Shown here: piece by piece, positions 27,535 through 35,678 of the stretch
How positions within the stretch are numbered: position 1 is the first letter of the stretch
How the letters are laid out: the number at the start of each line of letters is the position of its first letter
Assembly: GCA_026391805.1 (NCBI GenBank)
Contig: JAPLDJ010000016.1
Coordinates: forward strand, 124,001 to 188,000
Source of the DNA: Bacteroidota bacterium
GTDB taxonomy: Bacteria > Bacteroidota > Bacteroidia > Bacteroidales > FEN-979
Reading direction: 5' to 3'
Length of the DNA: 64,000 nucleotides
Made by a program: the position numbers and the translations under genes
The notes under the pieces: generated by a model
What the model saw: only the letters and a program-made list of their open reading frames with translations
Told to the model about the DNA's origin: nothing
Database searches by the model: none

Positions 27535-28038
27535 TTAATGGCCTCCCGGTACGGCGCCGTCAAAGAGCCTCCATTTCCAGGTATTCCTGGCTTTTACAAG
27601 GATTCCCGTAAAACGATAAGGAAATTTTGCGGTTTTTCCTTTATCATTGGTAACGATCATATATCCGTCCATAAAAACCCAGGCGGTGTTTCCGTTATGA
27701 TCAATATCAATCCTTTTCATATCCCAGGAGAAACTACGATGCGCAAATAACATTTTCATCCAGCCTTCAATCTGATCTCTGCCTTTGAAGACTTCCCCGC
27801 TATCGGAGCCAACGACCATGATTTCTCCGGTAGTATCAAATAAATCCATGAAATGAGTAACATCTCTGTTCTTAGCCATGTTATTCCAAAGTTCCAGCGC
27901 AGATGTGATCTCTTTTTTAAAAGCTGCGTCTGCTTCCTGCTTTTTGTCAGATTTACCGGTTTTGGAATACGCAGATACAGTGATCATGAAACACATCAGC
28001 GCAAAGATTGCTATTTTGTATTTTCGAAATTGTTTCAT
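27535..28038 (-). CDS. Secreted SnoaL/NTF2-like protein (DUF4440-type)
   Basis: 167 residues. Signal peptide to about 25 (ITVSAYSKT). The NTF2-like cone fold is visible: an opening helix (ITSALELWNNMAKNRDVTHFMDLF), strands GEIMVVGSDSGEVFKGRDQIEGWM, and closing strands FTGILVKARNTWKWRLFDG. Such proteins bind small hydrophobic ligands or catalyse simple isomerisations; exported members may be sensors. It is the first gene upstream of the TPR hybrid kinase (30-base gap), so it might deliver a ligand to its periplasmic TPR region. That link is inference. Confidence 0.8.
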   Translation of the reverse strand: MKQFRKYKIAIFALMCFMITVSAYSKTGKSDKKQEADAAFKKEITSALELWNNMAKNRDVTHFMDLFDTTGEIMVVGSDSGEVFKGRDQIEGWMKMLFAHRSFSWDMKRIDIDHNGNTAWVFMDGYMIVTNDKGKTAKFPYRFTGILVKARNTWKWRLFDGAVPGGH

Positions 28039-28116
28039 CTCGTTTTTTTAGGATAAAAACTTTTATCTGATATCTGATTATAAATACCAGAAAAAGAATG
28101 ATTTAAATTCTATATG

Positions 28117-28124
28117 CAAATATA
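28117..28124 (-). promoter_or_regulatory. Promoter -7 element (TATATTTG on the minus strand)
   Basis: The minus strand reads TATATTTG about 80 bases before the start at 28038. The -33 box is not clear. Confidence 0.45.
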
Positions 28125-28192
28125 TAGATACTTGAGAAGAATGATATCGTTTTCAAAAAATATAAATCACGGGTATGAACTCGTTTCCCTCC

Positions 28193-29896
28193 TTACCACT
28201 TGACAATGAAAGTCGACTGAACGATCCATTCGTCAAAATTGTTTGATGCAAGCAAACTGTCGTGAAATGTGTTCTTTTCCACCCTGATATCCAGGTCCCC
28301 TTTGCTCCAGAGCTGAATCCTTGAATTCAGGAAGAAGCCGAGTTTGTCCTGTTCATAATCCTGGTTTGAATATTTGACGCCGAGAGAATTCTGCCATTTA
28401 TTCCTGAAGGCACTGTAGGTCCCGCTTATCGTAAGAAGCAATATATTCTGGTTTATACCCGAGTATCCAGATTGGGTGAAGCTTACCCCGGCGACAAGAC
28501 TTAACGGGAATTTGAAGGCGATCTCCTGGTTAAGGGTGTATGTGTTGTTCCGGGACTTCATGGTCAGAGAATCAAGGATGGTTTCGGTTTCCTGGTGATA
28601 GAAACTGAACATGGTGTTGGACCTCAGGCTGCCGATCTTGTAATTATGACTGGCTGAAGCGGTAATAACCCTGACTGAATTCTCCAGCTTATACGCTTCA
28701 CTCGCGGTGGACATGAGGAATGGTGTATAGCTGCAGTGAAGGTACGGAAGCTTCCTGAACCTGAATCCTGCAACCAGTCCGTAAGCGATCGTGGTCGACC
28801 GTCCCGTTTTCCAGTTGACCAGGTTGTCATTGTGCTGGCGGTAAAACGCCGAAATGCTTACCTGGTTTCTCGCAAATGTCTGGTCGATCCTTCCCTCGTA
28901 GGTCATCCTGTCGTTAACCAGGTTCGGGTTGCCAAGCGTAACGTACCCGGGTCCCACCATTCTGACGCCCGCCATGATCGTTGTCGTTTTCAGGGTCAGC
29001 GTTGATCTGACATCATAGGCATAATCTACGGAACTACTCATGTTGGGTTTGAGCAGATCGTTCAGCCATTTGGGAACATCGCTGTTATCCGATAATACCC
29101 CCGGGCTCTCCGTGTTGCGGGTAAGCATCGAAACCGCTGCTTCGCCGTCGATGGTGAACTTTTTTTTGAAGAAGGCAAGCCGGAGCTCGGTGCCCGCCAC
29201 ATGATTCGACCGGGGTTTTACGTGCATCGTATCCATTCCCGGGTCTTCCGGAAGTGAACTTACCTTGTCCTTCGCCTGCATGTATGTTAAATAGAAATGT
29301 GTCCCTTTTTTCCTGCCAAAGCCCATTTTCCCGAAAATGAGATTTTGCTTATACGTTGGTTTAACCGTGGCTGAAGAATTTATCGGCCTTTTGACTTTCC
29401 CTGTTGCAAAGGCCATGTAAAACCAACCCGGCGTAAATTCGATGTTTGCTCCCGACAGCGAAATGCCTTTGAGTGTAAGCTCGGTGTAGTTGGGCCGGCA
29501 TTTCCCGAATTCAAGCGCAGAGAAGTTGGTAAGGAAGCGGCCCGTTTTCGACATGGCCCCCTTTTTTGCAGAGGCTTCTCCTTTCTTCGTTTTCATAAGT
29601 GCGGCCACATCCAGGTAAATCCTGAAGTTGTTGATGCTTTGCCGGTAATCACTTTGGAGGGATGTTATAAAAAAGGTCGCGGAGACGGGAACGTCGTAAA
29701 CCGTAAGCGTCATTCTCAGTTCGTTGCGGTAAAAGGAGGGCGGCATCTCCTGCCCCACGCCCTGCATGTTTGAATACTGCCCGAAGAGGGTGTTGCTGCC
29801 GTGAAACTGCACGTGGGGCGAATCATGCTGGGCCAATGCCGGGAAAGGGAACAGAGACAAAATAGTCAGCGCGGCAAGATTAGGATGATGTCTCAT
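28193..29896 (-). CDS. Outer membrane beta-barrel protein, unknown family
   Basis: 567 residues. Signal peptide (to PALAQ, about 22). The body alternates hydrophobic/polar residues with many aromatic strand ends (KQNLIFGKMGFG, THFYLTYMQAKD, NQVSISAFYRQHND, GLVAGFRFRKLPYLHCSYTPF, SRIQLWSKGDLDIRVEKNTF) and closes with SNNFDEWIVQSTFIVKW, a C-terminal aromatic as in outer membrane barrels. Size suggests 20 or more strands. It follows the scar of an RHS-type gene and the secreted protein gene at 30057-31553, so it may be the outer membrane partner of that lost or reduced system. Confidence 0.75.
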   Translation of the reverse strand: MRHHPNLAALTILSLFPFPALAQHDSPHVQFHGSNTLFGQYSNMQGVGQEMPPSFYRNELRMTLTVYDVPVSATFFITSLQSDYRQSINNFRIYLDVAALMKTKKGEASAKKGAMSKTGRFLTNFSALEFGKCRPNYTELTLKGISLSGANIEFTPGWFYMAFATGKVKRPINSSATVKPTYKQNLIFGKMGFGRKKGTHFYLTYMQAKDKVSSLPEDPGMDTMHVKPRSNHVAGTELRLAFFKKKFTIDGEAAVSMLTRNTESPGVLSDNSDVPKWLNDLLKPNMSSSVDYAYDVRSTLTLKTTTIMAGVRMVGPGYVTLGNPNLVNDRMTYEGRIDQTFARNQVSISAFYRQHNDNLVNWKTGRSTTIAYGLVAGFRFRKLPYLHCSYTPFLMSTASEAYKLENSVRVITASASHNYKIGSLRSNTMFSFYHQETETILDSLTMKSRNNTYTLNQEIAFKFPLSLVAGVSFTQSGYSGINQNILLLTISGTYSAFRNKWQNSLGVKYSNQDYEQDKLGFFLNSRIQLWSKGDLDIRVEKNTFHDSLLASNNFDEWIVQSTFIVKW

Positions 29897-30067
29897 GGAG
29901 GTTTAACCACATTGATACAAAGCTCAATAGTATGACACCATTGTTTAAGTCATCCGGCAGCCCCTTAATGTCCTCATGATGCCACCGGCATTCAGATTCC
30001 AGCCCAGCCCTGCCATCGAAGAAACATCCTCCATCAGGACGAAACAAAGAAGGAGCCTATTTTTCAT
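29897..30067 (-). pseudogene. Scar of a deleted RHS/YD-repeat gene
   Basis: On the minus strand an ATG at 30067 overlaps the stop of the upstream gene and opens a 40-codon frame to a stop at 29945: MKNRLLLCFVL (signal-like), then EDVSSMAGLGWNLNAGGIM. The motif GLGWNLNAGG is highly characteristic of the N-terminal region of large Bacteroidota RHS-type proteins, where it is normally followed by a RGLPDD-like segment. Here that segment (KGLPDDLNNGV) is present but one base out of frame. Most of the gene, normally several kb, is missing. Confidence 0.7.
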
Positions 30068-31553
30068 TTTTGGAGATTACTTTAAAAGGGAGGTAATAGG
30101 TCGATTTCTGATCGGAAACTTTCAAAAGATAGGGCGTTTCGGGCGACAGCTTGTAATCCTTTAAATTGACGGATATTCTGTTCAACCCGTTGAGACCGTC
30201 TATTTTCACAGGTTCCTTTTTCACTGATGGCATTAACTTCATGGTCTCAACCTCTAAAATTCCAATCCCGATATTTGCAACTGAGGCGTACTTGCTATAA
30301 AACTGAAATTTCAGGGTGTCACTGGTTATGCCAGTATAGTTTCCCGTCTGCTTTTCACTCAGGTCATGATATCCCTGACCCTGATCAGAAATTCTGCTGG
30401 AATCTTTACAGATCACGATGCCATCCGCATTCATCCATTCGCAAAGAAAATAATTGGGAGTAACTACTGAATTCCCAAGGTAAATCAAGCCAAGACTTGT
30501 TTCTCCGTTCGGGATCTGGCCCGACCTGGTCGTCCATATTACCTGATTCTTCGGGGGGGGCATCTTTTCCGGCGACCGGACCCAATCCTTCGGAAGGTCC
30601 CCGGAAACAGAATTTATCAAACCCTTCTGGATACTGAGCCTGAAGCCCACCGGTGTGTATTCTTCTGAAGTGCCATGGTAATTATTGGTGATCACCAGCG
30701 CGTAAAAAAGGGTGTCTGCTCTCTGTGGTTTTCCGATATCCGCTTTGTACAACTCGCATTGCCTGGTTTCCCTGGTGTATGTAAAGCTCCAGACCTGGCT
30801 GTTCCCGACTTCATATCCGTTTCTCATTGCCGTGACCTGCCAGGCATAACTTCTGCCAGGTTCAAATCCCTTTGCTGAAATGGGAAGCTGATATGAGGTG
30901 GAAAGAATACTTGCATAAGTATAAAAGGCAGGATTTGATTCCACCGCTTCGATGGGAACCTGTCCATCCATGAGTTCGATGATTTTTATCGAATAGGTAA
31001 CGAGTGCTCCCGGACTGAGCGGAGTTACCGGCAACCAGAGAAATACCGGTAAGGGTTCGTCAACATGCGACTCATTAACCGGTGTTAAAAGCTCGGGAGG
31101 AGAGGTATGAGCGATAGGCTGGAAAATACATGCTTTACCAATCTCCTCATCTGTATTTGCATCATGAACAGTTATGCAAATTTCGTAAAGGCCTTCCGGT
31201 AAGGTTCCGGTTCTGAGAACCATTTCTTCGTAGGCTGAATTCGCATAACCCACATCCACCGGCTGGAGTTTTGTCGATTCAATCCTTCCAGAATAATGGG
31301 GAGCCAATACAAATTGAGCACTTGTACCTTCAAAAACCAGTCCATCCGTCGTTTCCTGAACTGTTCCATGTAAATAAACCAAAAGGGTTTGATCAGTTGT
31401 ATTTGTCAGCGATAAGGCCCAGAGATCTTCCGCATTCCATTGGTTTGGCGGAGGCTGCTGATAAGTCACAATGACCTGCTGGGCCCTGATGCCCGAACTG
31501 AATAACAGCAGAAAAAGACAGGGTACGATGAATTGAAATGGTTTCGTTTTCAT
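30057..31553 (-). CDS. Secreted multidomain protein with Fn3-like modules
   Basis: 498 residues, signal peptide to SGIRAQ (about 25). At least three beta-sandwich modules are visible. The first has NQWNAEDLWALSLTNTT and ends in GLYEICITVHDANTDEEIGKACIFQ; the second begins PELLTPVNESHVDEPLPVFLWLPV and ends ARSYAWQVTAMRNGYEVG-like text (Fn3-type). The C-terminal third ends TPYLLKVSDQKSTYYLPFKVISKNEK. No sorting domain. Its stop overlaps the start of an RHS-gene remnant, so the ancestral operon was this gene, a giant RHS-type gene, then an outer membrane barrel. Confidence 0.75.
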   Translation of the reverse strand: MKTKPFQFIVPCLFLLLFSSGIRAQQVIVTYQQPPPNQWNAEDLWALSLTNTTDQTLLVYLHGTVQETTDGLVFEGTSAQFVLAPHYSGRIESTKLQPVDVGYANSAYEEMVLRTGTLPEGLYEICITVHDANTDEEIGKACIFQPIAHTSPPELLTPVNESHVDEPLPVFLWLPVTPLSPGALVTYSIKIIELMDGQVPIEAVESNPAFYTYASILSTSYQLPISAKGFEPGRSYAWQVTAMRNGYEVGNSQVWSFTYTRETRQCELYKADIGKPQRADTLFYALVITNNYHGTSEEYTPVGFRLSIQKGLINSVSGDLPKDWVRSPEKMPPPKNQVIWTTRSGQIPNGETSLGLIYLGNSVVTPNYFLCEWMNADGIVICKDSSRISDQGQGYHDLSEKQTGNYTGITSDTLKFQFYSKYASVANIGIGILEVETMKLMPSVKKEPVKIDGLNGLNRISVNLKDYKLSPETPYLLKVSDQKSTYYLPFKVISKNEK

Positions 31554-31737
31554 GGGTGAATAATTTTGATTTTAATGGTCACATGGAATGGCTGAAAAAA
31601 AGGCTTGCCTTGATCCGTCTTCGCCGGAGCAATCTGACCAACGCACCTTGTTGGTTGTTAAGAGGATCTGATGGTCAACAAAAATCAGCAGCGGGTGATC
31701 TGGAACTCCGGTATTTCTACATACTCTTGCAATCGAT

Positions 31738-31745
31738 CAAATTTA
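31738..31745 (-). promoter_or_regulatory. Candidate -7 element TAAATTTG (minus strand)
   Basis: The minus strand carries TTG (31768-31770), 22 bases, then TAAATTTG. It would give a leader of about 180 bases before 31553. Confidence 0.4.
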
Positions 31746-31830
31746 AACAATTTTGTTTCCATATGGACAACATATATTTGATAAATTTTTATTAATCCAC
31801 CCTGAGCGAAAAAAAATGTAATTACAATGG

Positions 31831-31860
31831 TTGAGATTCGTACGAATTATCGTATATTTG
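31831..31860 (+). promoter_or_regulatory. Consensus Bacteroidota promoter without an obvious gene
   Basis: TTG (31831-31833), 19 bases, TATATTTG (31853-31860). A second TATATTTG lies at 31773-31780. Downstream is only a 23-codon frame (31866, MNLLSTIKHSFQKKQHPPS) that runs into tandem repeats. The 31554-32210 gap holds nothing else I can call a gene. Confidence 0.6.
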
Positions 31861-31918
31861 TATCTATGAACTTGCTTTCGACGATAAAGCATTCCTTCCA
31901 AAAAAAACAGCACCCACC

Positions 31919-31962
31919 TTCTCTAAGTCTTCTCTAAGTCTTCTCTAAGTCTTCTCTAAGTT
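31919..31962. repeat. 11-base tandem repeat, four units
   Basis: TTCTCTAAGTC repeated four times, the last unit diverging. Confidence 0.95.
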
Positions 31963-32011
31963 ATCTTTAAGCCATCTCCAGCATTCACGGCTTGTTCCGT
32001 CCTTGTCCCGT

Positions 32012-32079
32012 CCTGAAAACTGTATAGCTATTTCAGGGTAAGACACCTGAAAACTGTATAGCTATTTCAGGGTGAGACA
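32012..32079. repeat. 34-bp direct repeat, two copies, each with an internal inverted repeat
   Basis: Copies at 32012-32045 and 32046-32079 differ at one base near the end. Each contains CCTGAAA and TTTCAGG as inverted arms around GTATAGCTA. Could be paired operator sites or a decayed mobile-element end. Confidence 0.9.
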
Positions 32080-32210
32080 CGTGTCCGCTGGTTTTGAATC
32101 AATGAGTGGGATATTCAGGTTGTTCTAAAGTGGAAATATTTTCGGAAAATATGATTGAGGGGTGGGAAATCTGGTAAAATTTCCTGACCTTTACTTTTTA
32201 ATTCCCTAAT

Positions 32211-32513
32211 ATGTACCTGCTAAAAATAACCCTTAACGGCATCACCGCTCCCATCTGGCGTACTATTCAGGTCCCTGAATCATTCACATTGAACCAACTT
32301 CACCACATCATCCAGATCGCATTTGGCTGGTGGAATTCCCATCTTTATATGTTTGGAGCTTGGGAGAACAGAATCGGTGATCCTTTACTTTTGGATGATG
32401 GTGAAACAACATGGGATAAAAAGGTAAAGATCAAAGATGTGATTAAGAAATTTGGAGAGCCCTTTCCCTATGAAGAAGATACAGGGGCTGGGTGGAGGGC
32501 CAGAAACTATTGA
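32211..32513 (+). pseudogene. Truncated pRiA4b ORF-3 family protein
   Basis: 100 residues that match the N-terminal half of the plasmid pRiA4b ORF-3 / IS1096 TnpR-like family: LLKITLNGITAPIWRTIQVPESFTLNQLH, then HLYMFG. The normal protein continues through a Y-DFGDGW core and is about 180-200 residues. Here the frame reaches a degenerate YEEDTGAGWRARNY and stops, so it is probably inactive. The family accompanies mobile elements. No transposase remains alongside. Confidence 0.7.
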
Positions 32514-32573
32514 TACAGTTGGGATGGCAGATTACCAGTCCACAGTCAAAATAACAACCAAAACCCAAATCAT

Positions 32574-33875
32574 ATGAAAAAGCATTCAAAATTTACAGGG
32601 TTAGTAATCCTTTTTGCGGCATTGATTCTTGTTTCAGGTTGCAAGAAAAAAACTGAAGAGCCTGTAATAACAGTCGCAAGCCTTATTACAACCGCTATAA
32701 CCAACGTCACAGCCACTACAGCAAGTTCCGGAGGAAATATTACAAGTAACGGAGGCTCTGCAGTAACGGCCAGGGGAGTGTGCTGGAGTTTAACGAATCA
32801 AACCCCGACAATTGCCGACAATAAAACCACTGATGGAACAGGTTCCGGCATCTTTGTCAGCAATTTAACCGGACTGGTTGCAAACACCCCTCATTATATC
32901 AGGGCTTATGCAACAAACAGCGCCGGCACAGCCTATGGAAATGTAGTAACGTTCTCAACGGCACCGGTTCCTATTGTAGTGACAGATAGCCATACTAATC
33001 TTTTACTCAACACTGTTCATTTTTCAGGAAGCGTTACGAGCGACGGAGGCCTTTTTGTGACGAAACGTGGTTTTTGCTGGAGCAGTACCAATCAGGCTCC
33101 AACTATTCAGAACGACACCATAGTATCTTCCGGAAGTGGAGCAGGTTCTTTCTCAGGTGACATAAAGGGATTGACGGGTCAGACCTTGTATTATGTACGT
33201 GCTTATGCCACAAATAATAATGGAACGGGATATAGCAGCATAATAAGCATAACAACCCTGGATACAACGATTGCCGATGCCGACAACAACCATTATCGGG
33301 TCGTTCAGATTGGTTCTCAGGTATGGATGGCAGAGAACCTGAAAACGACCAAATACAATGATGGCACAGCAATTCCTTTGGTAACGGATAATACAGCATG
33401 GTCAAATTTAACCTCTTCCGGATATTGCTGGTATAAAAATGATGCTGCTACTTACAAAACCACGTATGGCGCTCTGTATAAATGGTACGCAGTAAACACC
33501 GGCAAACTGGCCCCTGCCGGTTGGCATGTGCCCACAGATGCCGAATGGACAACACTCGCAACTTGCCTGGGAGACGGATATTATGCAGGTGGTAAAATGA
33601 AATCCACCGGTACAATCGAAGCTGGAACTGGCTTGTGGCATGATCCCAATACCGGGGCAACCAACGAAAGTGGATTTGCTGCCGTTCCAGGGGGTTACCG
33701 CGACATCAACGGACTATTCAAAAACATAGGCTACAACGGCTACTGGTGGAGTTCAACAGAAGAGGCGTGGGACAACACTGCTTGTTACCGTTACATCGAC
33801 TACCTTAACACGGGGTTATACATAGAATACTGTAACAAGGGTAACGGGTTATATGTCCGTTGCTTGCGGGATTAA
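32574..33875 (+). CDS. FISUMP-domain lipoprotein, copy 1
   Basis: 433 residues. Lipobox LVSGCKKKTEE (Cys about 23). Two Fn3-like modules follow with the repeated pattern TATTASSGGNITSNGG / ARGVCWS / YIRAYATNSAGTAYG (about 40-230). From about 235 is a Fibrobacter succinogenes major paralogous (FISUMP) domain: YRVVQIGSQVWMAENLKTTKYNDG, LYKWYAVNTGKLAPAGWHVPTDAEW, GGYRDINGLF, GYWWSSTE, ending LYVRCLRD. This is a C-type-lectin-like fold exposed at the surface. It is a tandem duplicate of the next gene; the last 40 residues are where the two diverge most. Confidence 0.92.
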   Translation: MKKHSKFTGLVILFAALILVSGCKKKTEEPVITVASLITTAITNVTATTASSGGNITSNGGSAVTARGVCWSLTNQTPTIADNKTTDGTGSGIFVSNLTGLVANTPHYIRAYATNSAGTAYGNVVTFSTAPVPIVVTDSHTNLLLNTVHFSGSVTSDGGLFVTKRGFCWSSTNQAPTIQNDTIVSSGSGAGSFSGDIKGLTGQTLYYVRAYATNNNGTGYSSIISITTLDTTIADADNNHYRVVQIGSQVWMAENLKTTKYNDGTAIPLVTDNTAWSNLTSSGYCWYKNDAATYKTTYGALYKWYAVNTGKLAPAGWHVPTDAEWTTLATCLGDGYYAGGKMKSTGTIEAGTGLWHDPNTGATNESGFAAVPGGYRDINGLFKNIGYNGYWWSSTEEAWDNTACYRYIDYLNTGLYIEYCNKGNGLYVRCLRD

Positions 33876-34011
33876 GTGCGCCATGATCGGGAAACAGACG
33901 GGGGGCGTAAGCCCTTACAGGAGATATCTGTTAATGCAGCAACGATGGGAATGTGAATACCTTGTAAACAGATTGTCACACGACAAAATATAAACCAAAC
34001 ACCCAGACAAA

Positions 34012-35313
34012 ATGAAAAAAGTAACAAAAATTTGGATTTACTCATTGGCCATAATGGGCGCGGTCTTACTGATTATAAGCAGTTGCAAGAAAAAAAGTGA
34101 AGAAGTTGCAATAACATTAGCAAACCTTACCACAACCCCGCTAACCAACATTACAGCCACAACAGCCATTTCCGGAGGAAATATTACAAATAACGGAGGC
34201 TCGGAAGTAACGGCCAGGGGAGTGTGCTGGAGTTTAACGAATCAAACCCCGACAATTGCCGACAATAAAACCACCGATGGAACAGGTTCCGGCATCTTTG
34301 TCAGCAATTTAACCGGACTGGTTGAAAACACCCCTTATTATGCCAGGGCTTATGCCACAAACAGCGCCGGTACAGCTTATGGAAATGTAGTAACGTTCTC
34401 AACGGCACAGGTTCCTGTTGTAGTGACAGATAGCCATAGTAATCTTTTACTCAATACTGTTCATTTTTCCGGAAGCATTACAAGCGACGGGGGTGTTTTT
34501 GTGACGAAACGAGGTTTTTGCTGGAGCAGTGCCAATCAGAATCCCACCATCCAGAATGACACCATGGTATTCGGAAATGGAGCAGGTTCTTTCTCGGGTG
34601 ACATAAAGGGATTGAAGGGTCAGACCTCTTATTATGTACGCGCTTTTGCCACAAATAATTACGGAACGGGATATGGCAGTATCATGAGCATAACAACGAT
34701 CGATACGACGGTCACCGATGTCGATAACAATCAATACAGGGTCGTTCAGATTGGTTTTCAGGTATGGATGTCAGAGAATCTGAAAACGACAAAATACAAT
34801 GATGGTACAGCAATACCTAAGGTGACGGATAATACAGCATGGTCAACTTTAACCACTGCCGCCTATTGCTGGTATAATAATGATGATGCGACTTACAAAA
34901 CCACTTATGGCGCTTTGTTTAACTGTTATGCCGTAAACACTGGTAAACTGGCCCCTGCCGGCTGGCATGTGCCCACGGATGATGAATGGACTGTGCTTAC
35001 TGATTTTTTAGGTGGCGAAGATGTTGCCGGAGGAAAGATGAAATCTACCGGTACAATTGAAGCTGGCACTGGTTTATGGAAAGACCCCAATACCGGGGCA
35101 ACCAACGAAAGTGGTTTTATAGCTGTTCCAGGGGGTTACCGCGATGTCAACGGACTATTCAGCGCCATAGGCAACAACGGCTACTGGTGGAGTTCCTCAG
35201 AGGGCAGTGCGAGCAGTGCCTGGCGCCGGCGCATAAGCTACAGTGGCAGCGATGTGAACAGTTACTGCAGTGCCATGAGTAACGGGTTTTCTGTCCGTTG
35301 CTTACGGGATTAA
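34012..35313 (+). CDS. FISUMP-domain lipoprotein, copy 2
   Basis: 433 residues with the same architecture and length as its neighbour: lipobox IISSCKKKSEE, two Fn3-like modules, and a FISUMP domain ending NGFSVRCLRD. Long stretches are identical at the DNA level (for example around 34200-34320 against 32760-32880), and the 3-prime flank after the stop (GTGCGCC, TGATCGGGAAACAGAC) is also shared, so the duplication unit extended past the gene. The C-terminal segment EGSASSAWRRRISYSGSDVN differs completely from copy 1 between conserved GYWWSS and VRCLRD. Probably a surface binding protein. Confidence 0.92.
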   Translation: MKKVTKIWIYSLAIMGAVLLIISSCKKKSEEVAITLANLTTTPLTNITATTAISGGNITNNGGSEVTARGVCWSLTNQTPTIADNKTTDGTGSGIFVSNLTGLVENTPYYARAYATNSAGTAYGNVVTFSTAQVPVVVTDSHSNLLLNTVHFSGSITSDGGVFVTKRGFCWSSANQNPTIQNDTMVFGNGAGSFSGDIKGLKGQTSYYVRAFATNNYGTGYGSIMSITTIDTTVTDVDNNQYRVVQIGFQVWMSENLKTTKYNDGTAIPKVTDNTAWSTLTTAAYCWYNNDDATYKTTYGALFNCYAVNTGKLAPAGWHVPTDDEWTVLTDFLGGEDVAGGKMKSTGTIEAGTGLWKDPNTGATNESGFIAVPGGYRDVNGLFSAIGNNGYWWSSSEGSASSAWRRRISYSGSDVNSYCSAMSNGFSVRCLRD

Positions 35314-35390
35314 GTGCGCCTTGATCGGGAAACAGACCCCATCCTCATTCAACTGAATGAAACTGGGTACTTTTGAGTCACTTCGGAGAC

Positions 35391-35437
35391 AAAAAAAGAG
35401 AACCGTCTGATTATCGTATTGATTTTCAAACGGTTCT
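35391..35437 (-). terminator. Terminator of the tRNA-Lys gene
   Basis: AGAACCGT (35399-35406) pairs with ACGGTTCT (35430-35437) around a long loop; on the minus strand it is followed by seven T. Confidence 0.75.
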
Positions 35438-35447
35438 TTTCGTTAAG

Positions 35448-35523
35448 TGGTCTCCCCGGTAGGACTCGAACCTACGACCCATTGATTAAGAGTCAATTGC
35501 TCTACCAACTGAGCTACGGAGAG
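35448..35523 (-). tRNA. tRNA-Lys, anticodon CTT, CCA encoded
   Basis: Cloverleaf on the minus strand: acceptor CTCTCCG with CGGGGAG, D arm GCTC-AGTTGGTA-GAGC, anticodon stem ATTGA/TCAAT with loop CTCTTAA (anticodon CTT), T arm GTAGG-TTCGAGT-CCTAC, discriminator A and encoded CCA (35448-35450). Confidence 0.97.
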
Positions 35524-35599
35524 GTTTTCGGGCGGCAAAGGTAGGAATTCTTTGCAAAATTACAATGTGGGATATGAAAATTTACCTGATGATCTGACT

Positions 35600-35620
35600 G
35601 ATGCTGGATGCTGGATGCTG
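35600..35620. repeat. 7-base tandem array GATGCTG, three units
   Basis: Three exact heptamers and a partial fourth upstream of meaB. Confidence 0.9.
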
Positions 35621-35678
35621 GATGAGTCATTAAAGATTTTTTAGTAATTTCGCTATCCGTCAGTTAATCCAAGGCTCC

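Noticed and set aside
32012-32079. Possible minimal CRISPR
   Set aside because: Only two 34-base copies, directly adjacent, with no spacer and no cas genes.
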